Shown here: piece after piece, positions 34,423 to 45,271 of the stretch
Layout of the letters: the number at the start of each line of letters is the position of its first letter
Numbering within the stretch: the first letter of the stretch is position 1
NCBI GenBank assembly: GCA_002102555.1
Contig: MCFL01000013.1
Coordinates: 186,001-250,000 of the forward strand
Source of the DNA: Catenaria anguillulae PL171
Lineage: Eukaryota > Blastocladiomycota > Blastocladiomycetes > Blastocladiales > Catenariaceae
Direction: 5' to 3'
DNA: 64,000 nt
Position numbers and translations under genes: made by a program
The notes under the pieces: generated by a model
The model's database searches: none
Seen by the model: only the letters and a program-made list of their open reading frames with translations
What the model was told of the DNA's origin: nothing

Positions 34423-36393
34423 ATGAGCCAGCCATTGTCCTCCCCGTCGCCGCCGCCATCTGCGCCGCCTGATCCACCGGCGCCGTCCTTGCCCAGCAGC
34501 CCAACGGCATCGACAACGACGACAAATGCAGCCACGCCGACATCCGAATCGGCAAACGCCCGGACGCAGCCGTTACCCACGGACCTAACCTTTGATGACG
34601 CCGTTGCCCGCGCCAACGAGCCGGTGCCGCGCCTGGCCGTCGCCAATGCAACGGAAAGCCAAACGGCGGCCGTGTTTACTCGCTTGTTCCCGTTCCTCAA
34701 CGAGCCAAGGCAATCGCTGCCGATTCATGGCGTGTGCCAAGTCATCCCCACAACAGGAGAGCTCGTCTCGGCGTGCCCGCTTCCCTCGGCTGATGTGTGG
34801 AAGCAGTACACCAAGTGCATGCAGACCGTGTGTAATGTGGCGGGTGTTAACGGCGGTGCCATCGAGGCCAACGAGGCGTGTGCCATTGCGCGCCAAGACG
34901 AGTGTGCGTGGATCGCGGCCACGGCGTCCGTGTGCGTGCCGCTGTCGTTGCAGCCATTGCGCGATGCGCAAGTGTATTTGCCACGACTTCCGCGTTCTCG
35001 GAGCTCGCAAGACACAAACTTTCGACGTCTGCTTGCTGCCCACCACGCTTCCGTGGGAGTTGTCAACTCGCCGCTCATGACGGATGTGCGCGTAACGAAC
35101 CCAGTGGCGTTTCTCGATCCCAATGCGGAACTTGGTGTGTGCTTGCCGACGCTGCCTGTCGGCACCAAATGCGACCCGCAAAATGACCCGACCACTGCGG
35201 CGCCATCGGGATTCCCGAGTCCCTGGCTGGTTCCCCTGCCCCGCCTCGAGGGTTACTCTTTGCCGCCCGAAGCCGTCACCTCGGAACGCGGGCAGCCGCA
35301 ATTCCAGAAATCCGTGGCATTGTACTCGCCCGGCCGCCCACTCTTCAACCTGACCAGGCATGCACTCGTCGCCAACGACCTCACGGCTCGTCGTGTCCTG
35401 CAACCGCCCGTCATTCTGCTCAACGTGCCAACAACAGAGACCAATGCGACGGTTCGCTCATCCTCCACCACGCCACTTCCGTCTTCACGCACCTTGTTTG
35501 AAAGCAGCAACGTCTATTCGCTCGTGTACTGCCAAAGTGCATCACGCGAGTACCGCGCCAAACACCTGCCCGAATCGTCCTCTCCCTCACGGCCATGTGC
35601 CTCGAACCTTGACTGTCTCTTCAACGCCGCATGCAACCCATCCACGCGCCGGTGCGGCTCCATCAACTCGTCGGGTGTGCGCCCGGGCACTCAATACCTC
35701 GGCAACGACCAAATTGCCGCCGCCGACAATGACACATCGCCTGCGACGCGTGATCTGTCATCGCTCACAGTCCAACTGGTCGTCTTGGGCATCTTCATTC
35801 TCATGATGCTGGTGCGCCAGTTCCGCAAACGCATCTTCGCGTTTTGGGCGCGCGTCAACCACAAGTTCAAAGGCGCAAGCACTACGGCGCAGCGCGAGCT
35901 CACGTTGCAGCCCGCGAGCAATGACATGCTGGACGACTTGAACGACGGGCGGCGCAGGCGGCGCGCGAGCTTGCAGGGCCAGCAGGAGGTGGATGCAGAG
36001 TTGGGCGTGTTGACGGTGGGCGACGCGTTGCCTCGGTATCACGTTGGCATGACGTTGGGTAGGGGCACGGTGCAGAGGTCGGATACCGCGGATACTTTGA
36101 CGTTGCCGCCAGCATTTTCGACCACGGATCGGTTTGCTGGCATTGGCACACAGACTGCCGAAGAGCGGGATGCGAGCCGGGCAAACATGGACGCTGTGGA
36201 TGAAGAAGTGGACTTGCAGGCGGCAAGCGAAACCGAGGCAGTTGAGGCTCCAGCGAATGTCGAAACAGATGGGTCAGGGTCGCAGGCGACCGCCAGAGCA
36301 TTTGAAGCCGAGGCGGAAAGGCACGAGGACGAGACGGGTCCTGAGCATATTGACGAAAGAAGAGCCTTGTCGCCATCTACTGTGCGTGAATAA
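34423..36393 (+). CDS. Cysteine-rich one-TM family, member C
   Basis: Unbroken single exon, 656 residues, the longest of the three. Order: a Pro/Ser/Thr-rich N-terminus without signal peptide; RLFPFL; VCQVIP and ACPLPSADVWKQYTKC; WIAATASVCVPLSLQPLR; AQVYLPRLPRS; LGVCLPTLPVGTKC; SSNVYSLVYC; a Cys module with spacing C-x6-C-x5-C-x6-C (PCASNLDCLFNAAC then TRRCGS); TQYLGND; a single span (VQLVVLGIFILMMLV, about residue 455); a short basic stretch; TAQRELTLQPASNDMLDDL; and DAELGVLTVGDALPRY. The C-terminus (about 120 residues) is acidic, rich in Glu and Ala. The conserved REL-LQPAS-MLDDL motif just inside the membrane may bind a cytoplasmic partner; this is inference. Confidence 0.8.
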   Translation: MSQPLSSPSPPPSAPPDPPAPSLPSSPTASTTTTNAATPTSESANARTQPLPTDLTFDDAVARANEPVPRLAVANATESQTAAVFTRLFPFLNEPRQSLPIHGVCQVIPTTGELVSACPLPSADVWKQYTKCMQTVCNVAGVNGGAIEANEACAIARQDECAWIAATASVCVPLSLQPLRDAQVYLPRLPRSRSSQDTNFRRLLAAHHASVGVVNSPLMTDVRVTNPVAFLDPNAELGVCLPTLPVGTKCDPQNDPTTAAPSGFPSPWLVPLPRLEGYSLPPEAVTSERGQPQFQKSVALYSPGRPLFNLTRHALVANDLTARRVLQPPVILLNVPTTETNATVRSSSTTPLPSSRTLFESSNVYSLVYCQSASREYRAKHLPESSSPSRPCASNLDCLFNAACNPSTRRCGSINSSGVRPGTQYLGNDQIAAADNDTSPATRDLSSLTVQLVVLGIFILMMLVRQFRKRIFAFWARVNHKFKGASTTAQRELTLQPASNDMLDDLNDGRRRRRASLQGQQEVDAELGVLTVGDALPRYHVGMTLGRGTVQRSDTADTLTLPPAFSTTDRFAGIGTQTAEERDASRANMDAVDEEVDLQAASETEAVEAPANVETDGSGSQATARAFEAEAERHEDETGPEHIDERRALSPSTVRE

Positions 36394-36600
36394 CTTACGT
36401 TTCACGAGTTTCTTGTTTCGCAATCACTGTTTCTTTTTGTCATTTGATATTCCCATTTGTATCCATGTTGCAATTTTGTTGGTTTCCCTTGTATAAATAG
36501 AATGACCAGATCCGGTCACCGCCTTTCATATACGCTTGCCTTTTTTGCTTCACTCTTGTTCGGACACGGACACAATAATGTACTTGTATGCATTCCAGCA

Positions 36601-37620
36601 TCAAAACCCAATAGGCTCCCACTCGGGCTGTTCGTCCTGCTGCTGCCGCTCAGCTGCAGCGACCCGAATGCCCAGCGTCGCCAAATCTGCCGGCCCATCC
36701 TCTTGCGCATTGACTTGCTCGTCCCCGTCATCCACATCGTCAACAACTGGCGTGTTATCCGGTTCGGTCGCTTTGGAAGCCACGGTAAACATGGGTTGCT
36801 GCAACACTGTGAAAACCAAGTGCATGAGCAAAAGGTCAGTCTACTCACTCCAGTGCTCGTCACGAATGCGGGGCTGAAAACATTGGTCCGTACATTCCGC
36901 ATCATTTGAGTGCAAATTAATGGTCATGTCGCCCCACTGTTTCGGCAGCCGCTCGTTCATCAGCTCCACCGCCTCGACCCAGCTCAGCTCGGGGTTCTCT
37001 TCCATGACCCGCTCAAACTCGCGCACAAAGTAAGTTCCGGATCCGTCACGTTGGACCAGTGCGCTCTGCCCGTCAACCGCCGAAGAAATGGACACGACGT
37101 TGGCGTCAATGCCGCCGAGGTCGAGATCCGCCAGTGTGCCAGAGTTGCAGCAGTCGAGGCACATTGTCTATCGTATGGCGTCAGGGTCGATTTGCCGAGA
37201 GCATGATTTGGGAAGGGTGGCGGTACGAACCACATTGACTCCAGCGGGTAGCTCGGACAAAATCGCCTGAATCTCGTTATCCAAAACCGCCTGCCCATCC
37301 GACGTGCAAAACAACTCGTGCATTCCGTCCTCCTCCCGACCAGTCGCGTCGGAAACTTGAATCCCATGCCCAAACAAGCCCAAGAAGATGTTGTCTCCCG
37401 GCTGTGCATTTGCACATGCGTCCATCAGGCCGCGAAGCAGGACCTCGCGGGTGACGGGCTCGTCTTGATCGGTAATGTGAGTGATCCCATCCGTGTACAA
37501 CCCCGTCGAGGCGGCGAGCGAGGCGACCGTGTCGGAGGCGACGGCCATGCCTGGAAGCGGGATCGAGCCCGATGGGTCGGCGGGGTAGGTCAGGCCGGCG
37601 ATAAAGGCGGTGTTGGGCAT
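36601..37620 (-). CDS. Metacaspase-like peptidase C14
   Basis: Cysteine peptidase of the caspase fold. Exons 37620-37231, 37167-36849 and 36806-36601 give 304 residues. The p20-like region starts TAFIAGLTYP and has LPGMAVASD, TDQDEPVTREVLLRGL, the catalytic His in FLGLFGHGIQV, EEDGMHELFCTSDG, and the catalytic Cys in MCLDCCNSGTL, which is assembled across intron 1. The usual DSCHSG motif reads DCCNSG here: the Ser and His around the catalytic Cys are replaced by Cys and Asn. No proline-rich or zinc-finger prodomain precedes it. The C-terminus is acidic (VVDDVDDGDEQVNAQEDG). It may cleave after Arg/Lys as metacaspases do; the altered pocket could change this. Confidence 0.85.
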
Positions 37621-38388
37621 GGTGAGATGTGTTTTGTGTCGAATATAGTACATTCATGCTGCAGATGCCGCCATTTTTGGTGGAGGAGTTGGGAGGAGAG
37701 TTGGTTTTGACGACACGGGCGAAATGAATGTTGGATATAGCACCGGCACCAGGCTATATGCCTCCAGCGGAGTCCGGTGCAGCGACAGTCAAAGCATAAG
37801 GTCGACCGTGTGCGGTGGCCCTCCCTGCTTGAGTCCTCGCAATAATGTTGGCCCACGAAGGTGCCGACAAACCAAGTTGGAAATCAGAGATCCAATGCTC
37901 GAGCTCCTGAACCGTCGTTAGCGTCTGCAATAGAACAGCCATCTGGTCTGGCAATGCCTCGCCGTCCGAAGTCTAACTTGAGGCGCGTGTGATCCATGGC
38001 CTTTGTCTACACAGGGACGCCGGTCTATACCTGCGGCAGCGTCTCCTCGCGTGGTTTTCGGCTGCATTGGAACTTTGGGACATCCAACGCTGAAGAAGCG
38101 TGAGCAACTAATTCAAGAAGAATGACAATGCAAAACTTAAGGCAGTTCCGCCGCGGTTACATGGGTACGCTCATTGCATTTACAATCATCTGTCCAATCC
38201 TTGATCTTTGAACATTTTCTTCCCACCCGTTCACAGCTCTTATTGTGAACCTCAACAACGGGCACCAACTGCAGCCCCGCCAGCGACAACACGATTCACT
38301 GTTGAAAACGGCGGCGGTCGGCAATCGATATCAATAAAGTCTACATTGAGGCGCAGGCGGCCGTTTTACACATCAAACTATAAATGCC
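37621..38388. other. Intergenic region, metacaspase / AIF
   Basis: About 770 bases. A 66-codon minus-strand frame at 37754-37954 is open but has no recognisable content. No other signal. Confidence 0.4.
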
Positions 38389-40434
38389 TCATGAAAAGAA
38401 CCTCTTGGACAAGACATCAACCAACTCTTTTCGACTCATTTCAGCCAAAGATTCATTTGCTTCGCCCAATGCCCTCCGGACATTTGCGCCAGAGCTGTAC
38501 CCGTTATTCACCAATGTGACGCCCACGATCTTACCATCCTGCTCATACACCACAGCTCCTTGAGGTGTAAGGTCACCCTGACAAGTCAGTGCGCCTGCGC
38601 CGTCGTGATCCCCCGCCAACGGAATGTATGCAACTGGTGTCACTTTACTTGTGTTGTCGGATGTTGCCTTGTTGCGCCAAAGAACAAACGATGCGAGCGA
38701 CGGGTCCGTGTTGCCGAAAGAATCCAGGCGGATGTCAGCGCCAACGTACGCCGACCAATCAGGGACCCAAGACTGATGACGCAGTTTGAAAGGAATCGCT
38801 GAATGGTTTTCGGTCATGGCGTCGCCGGCAGTGCGGCCTTGGGTCGATGGACTGTGGGTTGTACGGGCGCGGTCCCTTCTATGGTGAGTAGACGCATTTT
38901 CACCAGAAACAGTTTGCAACAGTCGCAAGGAAACGAACCGCAAATACGTTGAGTCCAATTCGTCTAGCGCCTGAAGCTTGTGATGATGCACAACGGCGCC
39001 AGCTGCGTACACGTTCTCGATTTCCGTTTCGTGGTTCTCGTTGACAATGATTCCACCCGTCAATGGATCAATTGGTACTCCAGCGGTGGCGGCAAAAGAC
39101 GCATTCGGCGTGACAGGGACCGTTCCCACGACGTAATCGAGGCGAAGCGGCAGTGACTTTCCGTGGTTTATCTCCATGACGATTTGATTGGATTCCGGAT
39201 CGGGTGTGAGGGCAGTGACAGACGAGTTGCACACGACTTGATGTTCCATACCGAGCCTTCTCGTCGCATACTCGGCAATCAGCGGGGGAAAGACTAGTAG
39301 GAAGTGAGGGGAGTCAGTCAATAGCCTGTCGGGGGTTTCTGAATCAGAGACATGAAAGACAACCATTGGTCAAGACTGCATCACTTGACACGACCTGCAC
39401 CACTTGCACCTGCTTGTCCCTTGTCGCCCATCGCAACTGCTCCGCCATCTCACATTCGAGGGATCCATCACCAATCACACCAAGCTTGATGCTTGGCTTT
39501 GCGAAAACACCCGCCGCCAGCCTCATCTTGAGTGCCACGTATCCGTCACGCACATTTGTCCAAGCGACACTCACCACCCGCTCGTCACCGTTTCGCCACT
39601 CTTGCAGTTTGCCGCCCGTCGCAATCAAGACCTTTTGGTATTTGACGACTGCCCCCGAATCCATCGTCACGGTTTGCTTGTTCGTATCCATTGCGACCGC
39701 GCGCGTGCCTGCAAGCATCTTGGTGCCTTTGCCCGTCGGATGCGGTGGTGTTGATTTGGGTGGCAAGTACTCTTGCACAAGGGCACCCGCATCCTTGTGC
39801 TCCGTGTTGCAATAATGGCGCCACTCCGAAGAATACTCTGACGTTGCACGATCGCGGACCTTGCACAGTGGAGGAGCGAGGAACGGGTCGTAGCGAGTGG
39901 GCGAGATGACGAGGATTTCCCCGTGGCGGTCCTTGGCGCGGATTTGTGTAGCGGCGGCGTATGAAGCGCTTCCATCACTGTTTTCGGGGCAGACAGTTAG
40001 CAATGAATCAGGCAGGCAGTAGGAATGAGAAAGGGAAGCAGATCAAACCCAATTAACAAGTATTTGAATGAATCTGGAGGAAAAAACTTTGCTCGTGTGT
40101 CGACATATATATCTTCGAGTGCTTCGAAATGGTTCTTGTACACATATCTCTGTAGTACATACATAGTGCATAGTTTCTGTAAGCGTGAGACATGTCCGAT
40201 CTGTCGCCTCCGTCCTCTGGAACGTACTACAAATCCGGCGGCGAGCGCCACACGAAGGAGCGGGAATCCGCCAGAAGGCTTCCTGCTTTCAGTTGGCGGC
40301 GGCGACGGCGGCACGCTCGAATAATGTCGCACGCTGGCGACCACCATTGCCGGCAGTAGCAATGGGGTTAGTACGTGGAACGAGCGCTGAGCATGAGGCG
40401 CCAATGTGCGAACTGCCGATCGAACAAAAGACAT
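38389..40434 (-). CDS. AIF1: Apoptosis-inducing-factor-like FAD oxidoreductase
   Basis: Mitochondrial NADH-dependent flavoprotein. Exons 40434-40049, 39977-39364, 39293-38948 and 38878-38389, total 611 residues. The N-terminus has an Arg/Ser targeting stretch and a hydrophobic anchor (LLRVALAAGFV). The FAD-binding motif LLIGDGSASYAAATQIR is split by intron 1 within its first Gly codon; IGVIGDGSLECEMAEQL-like sequence marks the NADH Rossmann fold. ENVYAAGAV is the second FAD contact. The AIF-specific C-terminal domain ends with VVYEQDGKIVGVTLVNNG. A 51-nt in-frame segment in exon 1 (GTACGTTCC ... CTTACAG, about 40227-40177) looks like a further intron; without it the protein is 594 residues. 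No frame break. Confidence 0.88.
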
Positions 40435-40776
40435 GATAAAGTGTAGTGCACATTCATGAAACGTGGGTTGGGTCGAGCGAAGCTTGCCATGAAGGCCACC
40501 GCGGGCTGCCCGCCGAATTTGTACTCGCTGCTCCCCGCCGCCTTTCCGAAAAATCATCGTCCGCCACTCGCCGATGGCGGCGGCAGTGACTCAAGCCCTG
40601 CCCGTTGTGGACGACATGTTGCCGAACACGACACGAGACGCGAAAAGAGATCATTTGCCTGGCGCTGGTTCAAGCGAGGAACGCTGGTCGGTGACACATC
40701 AGTCCAGGAACACGCAAACTCTTGACAGAGATCGATACAGTACCGGCGATCGTGTATTCATACTGACCTCTACGAA
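40435..40776. other. Spacer, AIF / HEATR6-like gene
   Basis: About 340 bases between two minus-strand genes. Nothing recognised. Confidence 0.45.
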
Positions 40777-43700
40777 TCATGACCCCATCACCTGCTCCCT
40801 GACCCTCTCGACCCTCTCCAACAAGTCTCCTCTCACCTCGCCCTCATCCACAGTCTCAACCAACGCACCAAGCGCCTCAACCCATTCAACCACATAGCCA
40901 GTCATGGCGTTCCCTCCTGCACCCTCCGACTCAACGACCTTCTCCACTGCCGCTACCACCCTTGCCGCAACATCCCCATCCACCCTCCCGGCGCCTGCCA
41001 ATGCCTGCGTCGCCAAAATGCGCACCTTAAAGTTCTTTGCCCTCTCAACTGCACCCACCAACGCTCCCACCACCTCGTTTACCCTCCCCATCCCGTCCCT
41101 CTTACACATCTCTGCCAACACTTTGCCCGCGGCATAACACGCATTCCACCGCGCCTTGACCGCGCCCTGACTTGAACCCACGGCCTTGACGAGCACGCCA
41201 ACCACATCGGCGTGCAAGCTTGACATGGGCTGGCGGCCCGGGTTGGCGCTCAGCAGCGTTGCGTACAGCGGGCCAAGGGCGCGAATCCCGTTGCCACGGC
41301 ACTTGTCGTGATCGCGCGCGGCAAAGTGCAAGGCGGCAAGTGTGAGCGGGTGGAGGTGGCGTGCAAGGTCGCTTGGGAGTGTGGAGGCAGGGTATGTGTG
41401 GAGGGCGTGGGCCAGGTTGGCGAGCGACCAGGAGACTCGGATGCGCACCGAGAGCGAGGTGTGGGTTGCGGAGGATAGGAGGGATGAGATTGCGTCCGTT
41501 AGGAATTGGTCATCCTATAAGGACGGGTCAAAACAAGGAGTCAATATCGTCGAATGAGCCCGATCATGTGAGGCACGAAAACCTGGCGTACATTGGCCAG
41601 ATCGGGAAAGCCGCAAAACACACCAACCGCCCGACATGCCGCCGCCCTGACCCCAGCACATTCCACGCCGCCCACTGGGTCGTCCACGTCACCACCAAGT
41701 TGGCCTTCAACATCACCTGGTTCTTCGGCCTCTGCCGTTGTCGCCTTGGCCACAACCAAACTCAAAATGGCGATCCTTTGCCTTCTTGCCAACTTGCCAA
41801 ACACATCGGCAGGCAAGGCGGCCGCCGCGTCCAGACCGGCACTCACGCCCAATGTCCCCTCATCTGTGGCCCCATTTGCATCGGCCATGAGCAGTGGCAG
41901 CACAAGTGAATCGACTGCACGGGGCCACCACGGATCGCCTGGCGGATACAAGGCGTGTGTCGCGGGACTGGCGAGTATGGCCTCGGCAAGCTCGGCAGCA
42001 TGAGCGCGCGCGACAGGCAAGAGTGTCGGGAGATGCGATGGATCCAGAAGCGGGCTCCGGAGGAGATGTCGGATGACTGGCCACAGACTCGCAGGTGGCG
42101 GGTCGAGGGCGATTGCAAAGTCGATCCAATCGGCGGCGGTGGCCACAAGCGGATCCTTGTCGGAATGTGAGCTTGCGCTTGGTGCTGGCGTGCGTGACGA
42201 TGCAGACGGCGTGGCGGCAAGTGCATCGGCAACGGCTTGAATGGCGGTTGCGGTGACGGTGCGGTCCGGGTGGGCTTTTGCAGTGGCGAGCATGGTTTGC
42301 ACAAACGAGGTCCAGGCGTCGGCATGATGGGTGCGGTAGTTTGCAGCGACTGCGACTGTTGCAAATGTCTGATTGAATGCACCAGTGAATCACAATGAGC
42401 GACTGGGGCATAAATTGCAGCCAAGAAAACGGGAAGAGAATAACGAAGTACCTTGACCAGCTGTACGGCTTCGGCGACATTAACCCCGTCGACCCGAAGA
42501 GCGTCCACCAAGCGCAAATGCACTTCACCGACCATCCTAGCCAACCTCTGCGACAAACTCGTGAACGCCGCGCTGCCGCCCTTGGCTCCCTCGCCACCGG
42601 CCGTACCCAACCCAGCACTTGCCCACACCTGTACGGTGCCTGTCGCGCCCAAATACGCCCTCCCACCGTCGACCAATGCTCCAAGCGCCTGAGCCGCCAA
42701 GGCACGCGTGCGCGTAGATGGATCGCCCGTCAGCGTGTCGAGCAACAAGTCGCGCGCAACAAACTTTTCCCAATGCTGAAACATGGGCTTGCCAAATCGG
42801 GCGGCCAGCGTCGCAAGCAGCGTGAGTGCCGAATGGCGCAGTTTGGCCGCGGGCTCGCGTGGCCCACCACCCAGTGTGGCCGCGTCCGAGTCGGACGTTT
42901 CGGATTCGGACGGACTGAGGCGCGTGTGAATGGAAGGTGCGGCGCTTGGCGACGTAGACGTGCGGTGCGTGGATGAGAGGCGCAGCACGGCGGCGCGCGC
43001 CATGGGCGTGGATTGCGGGTGGATTTGCGGTACCTTGAATGTCGCTGCGGCGAGCCAGGGGTTGTGTTTTGCGCGAAACACGGCCCAGTGGATGGCGTCA
43101 ACCAAGGGAGTGAGCTGGTCGTCGGCCAGGCCAAGGGTCGTATGGTGAATGATCAAATGGAGCGCGCGAAAGCCCGCAGAGACGACCCGCCGGGCTTCCT
43201 GGGGTGGGGCCTTTGGGTTTTCTGTTTGGATGGCTTGGATGGCTTGGACGACTCGGTCACGCACGTGGGTGACGGCTGAGAGGGAGGTTGTGTCTGGAAT
43301 GCGGGCGGCATGTTTGGAGAAGAGATTGCCGAGAGCGTGGGTGGCGAGGCGCGGAATGTTGGAGTCGACGGGAATGGCTGGGATGGTAGTAGTGAGGTGG
43401 ATGAGGAGTTGGGCAAGGGTATCAGGCGAGAGGGAGAAGGACGGCGACGACGACGTCGGAGAAGGCATTGGAAAGGAGCGCGAGTCGAGCAGGAGTGGAG
43501 CAATGTTGCGCAGGTCGTTGGCGAGCGATACATGGTCGATTGGTGTTGACTTTGTGGTAATGGGCTGAGGTGGCGGAGCCGACGCTAAGGACACTTGTTT
43601 GCGAGTTGGAGAAGACCCAGCTCCGGAGCGGCGCCCACGCCGCCCATTAGCACTGCGTCTGGACGACTTGGGTGATTCTGGCGATGGCTGGGCCACTGGC

Positions 43701-44126
43701 AGCGAATGTGACGGTGCAGCCAGCGAGCTTGGAGGAGTGTCGGCAGTGTTTTGCGTGGGCAAGAGCTTGTCCCACTGTGAATGAAGAAAACAGGGTCACG
43801 GCATTCAGTGATACGCCCGCAAGGTAAACACTAATTGACATGCAATCAAGACATACTCTGGCAAGAAACGCCGCTGTCGATACACTGACCGGCGCCATGG
43901 TAGCCGCCACGGCAGCAGCCAGCGATGCCGCGCCGCCACTTTCACCATCCACAGCGGCCGGATCATACGGTCCGCTGACTGTCGGTGTGGTAGAAACATG
44001 CGACAATGATGCGGACGAGGGCTGCCGCCGTGCGCCCTTTGGGCTGGTACGAGATGCCACGTTCAAGTTGGCGTTGGTTGCAGACATGATCGGGGTGGGT
44101 GGTCGTTCAAGTTGTCGAATGCTCAT
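40777..44126 (-). CDS. HEATR6: HEAT-repeat protein, HEATR6-like
   Basis: Exons 44126-43857, 43774-42452, 42368-41592 and 41514-40777 give 1,035 residues with no break. Helical repeats fill the protein: in exon 2 RLATHALGNLFSKHAARIP and the ARRVVSAGFRALHLIIHHT block, then LRHSALTLLATLAARFG and TRTRALAAQALGALVDG; in exon 4 RIRVSWSLANLAHALH and VKARWNACYAAGKVLAEM followed by NFKVRILATQALAGAG, which matches the C-terminal KVRWNACYA ... NFKVRI segment of HEATR6. The first 130 residues are Ser/Ala/Pro-rich and disordered. The role of HEATR6 is poorly known; a scaffold function is expected from the fold. Codon use is GC3-rich throughout. Confidence 0.82.
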
Positions 44127-44400
44127 TCATACTAGTCGCTGAGGATGATGCATGAGGTCAAGGAATGCGCAAAGTCAACATTACACATTAACATGTCAGC
44201 GTCAGTTGTAACACTTTGACTTGTCAGTCAAGATTGTCCCGACGCTGGCCACCAAGGCTCCCCAGCGCAAGAGCAAACCCCTGGAATCGGACAAACGGAA
44301 TGTATCACACAAGAAGGCACGCAAGAGGAAAGAAAGAAACACAGCAAGCAAGCAGGAGAGCAAAAAGGGTGACGGAGACACAAAGCAAAATGATGCCAAC

Positions 44401-45271
44401 TCAAGCGGTTGCCGACGCCGCAGCAACAGAAGACTGGTGGTCCTCCTTGTCGGTGTCGGCGGGCTTGTCGGTGCGCTGCTTCTTGGACTCTGGTTGGACC
44501 GTTGATGGATCTTCCTTGCCCACCTCCTCCTCGGCCTTGCGCTTCTTGTCGTTGACATCCTTGACCTTGTTGCCGTCACCGTCACTGCCATCGTCGACAT
44601 CAGCATCAGCAGCAGCGGCGGTGACGGGTTCGTCATCAAGCTTGCCTAGGCCAAAAGACAGCACACGTTAGGCTCAAAAATCTCGATCACAGAAACAAGG
44701 TGTAGCGAATCATGTACATACCAGCATCCTGAATCGACGACAAATACTCGGCCCGGGTCGGCACCTGCTCCGTCTCGGGCTTGGTCCTGGACAGCGCAAT
44801 CCAGTTGGGGTTTTCCTTGAACAAGCGCATGGCTTTGATGTAGTTGTTTGAATCGCTGACAAAACGGTGATAAATGCCCGCAGGCAAAATAATCATGTCG
44901 CCGGCATCCAAATGAATTCGAATCCACTCGTCTTGCTTGTTGCGCACATCGAAATATCCCGACCCTTCGAGAATAAACCGAATCTCCTCGTCCTCGTGCA
45001 AGTGCTCATCAAAGAAGATCTTGATCTTTTCTTCATAGTTTGGCAGCTTGTCGGGGCTGACAATGATGACGTCGCGCGACGAGTAGTTGCGTTCCTTGCA
45101 AATGGCATCGACTTGTGGCAGGTAGGCGGATTCCGACGAGACGTCGTGGCGCCAGTAAAGCACGCCAAGCTTGGCCAGCTCAGACAGCGGGATGTCGGCC
45201 GAGTCGGGCTTGATGTGCGGCTCGCGCGGGTCCACGTCGGCAATGTTGTCGTAAAAGTATGCGCGGACCAT
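44401..45271 (-). CDS. ADI1: Acireductone dioxygenase (methionine salvage)
   Basis: Metal-dependent enzyme that oxidises acireductone to the keto-acid precursor of methionine. Exons 45271-44722 and 44645-44401, 264 residues. The cupin core fits the family closely: FFDEHLHEDEEIRFILEGSGYF holds metal ligands His90, His92 and Glu96, and PAGIYHRF gives His135. The catalytic part ends around residue 180. The second exon adds about 80 residues absent from typical family members: very acidic (DADVDDGSDGDG) with KKRK and SKKQR clusters that could be nuclear signals. ATG 45271 begins MVRAYFYDN, the usual N-terminus. The function of the tail is unknown. Confidence 0.93.

Noticed and set aside
37754-37954. 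66-codon minus-strand frame between metacaspase and AIF
   Set aside because: Too short and without any recognisable motif or splice partner; could be part of an unknown gene but evidence is lacking.
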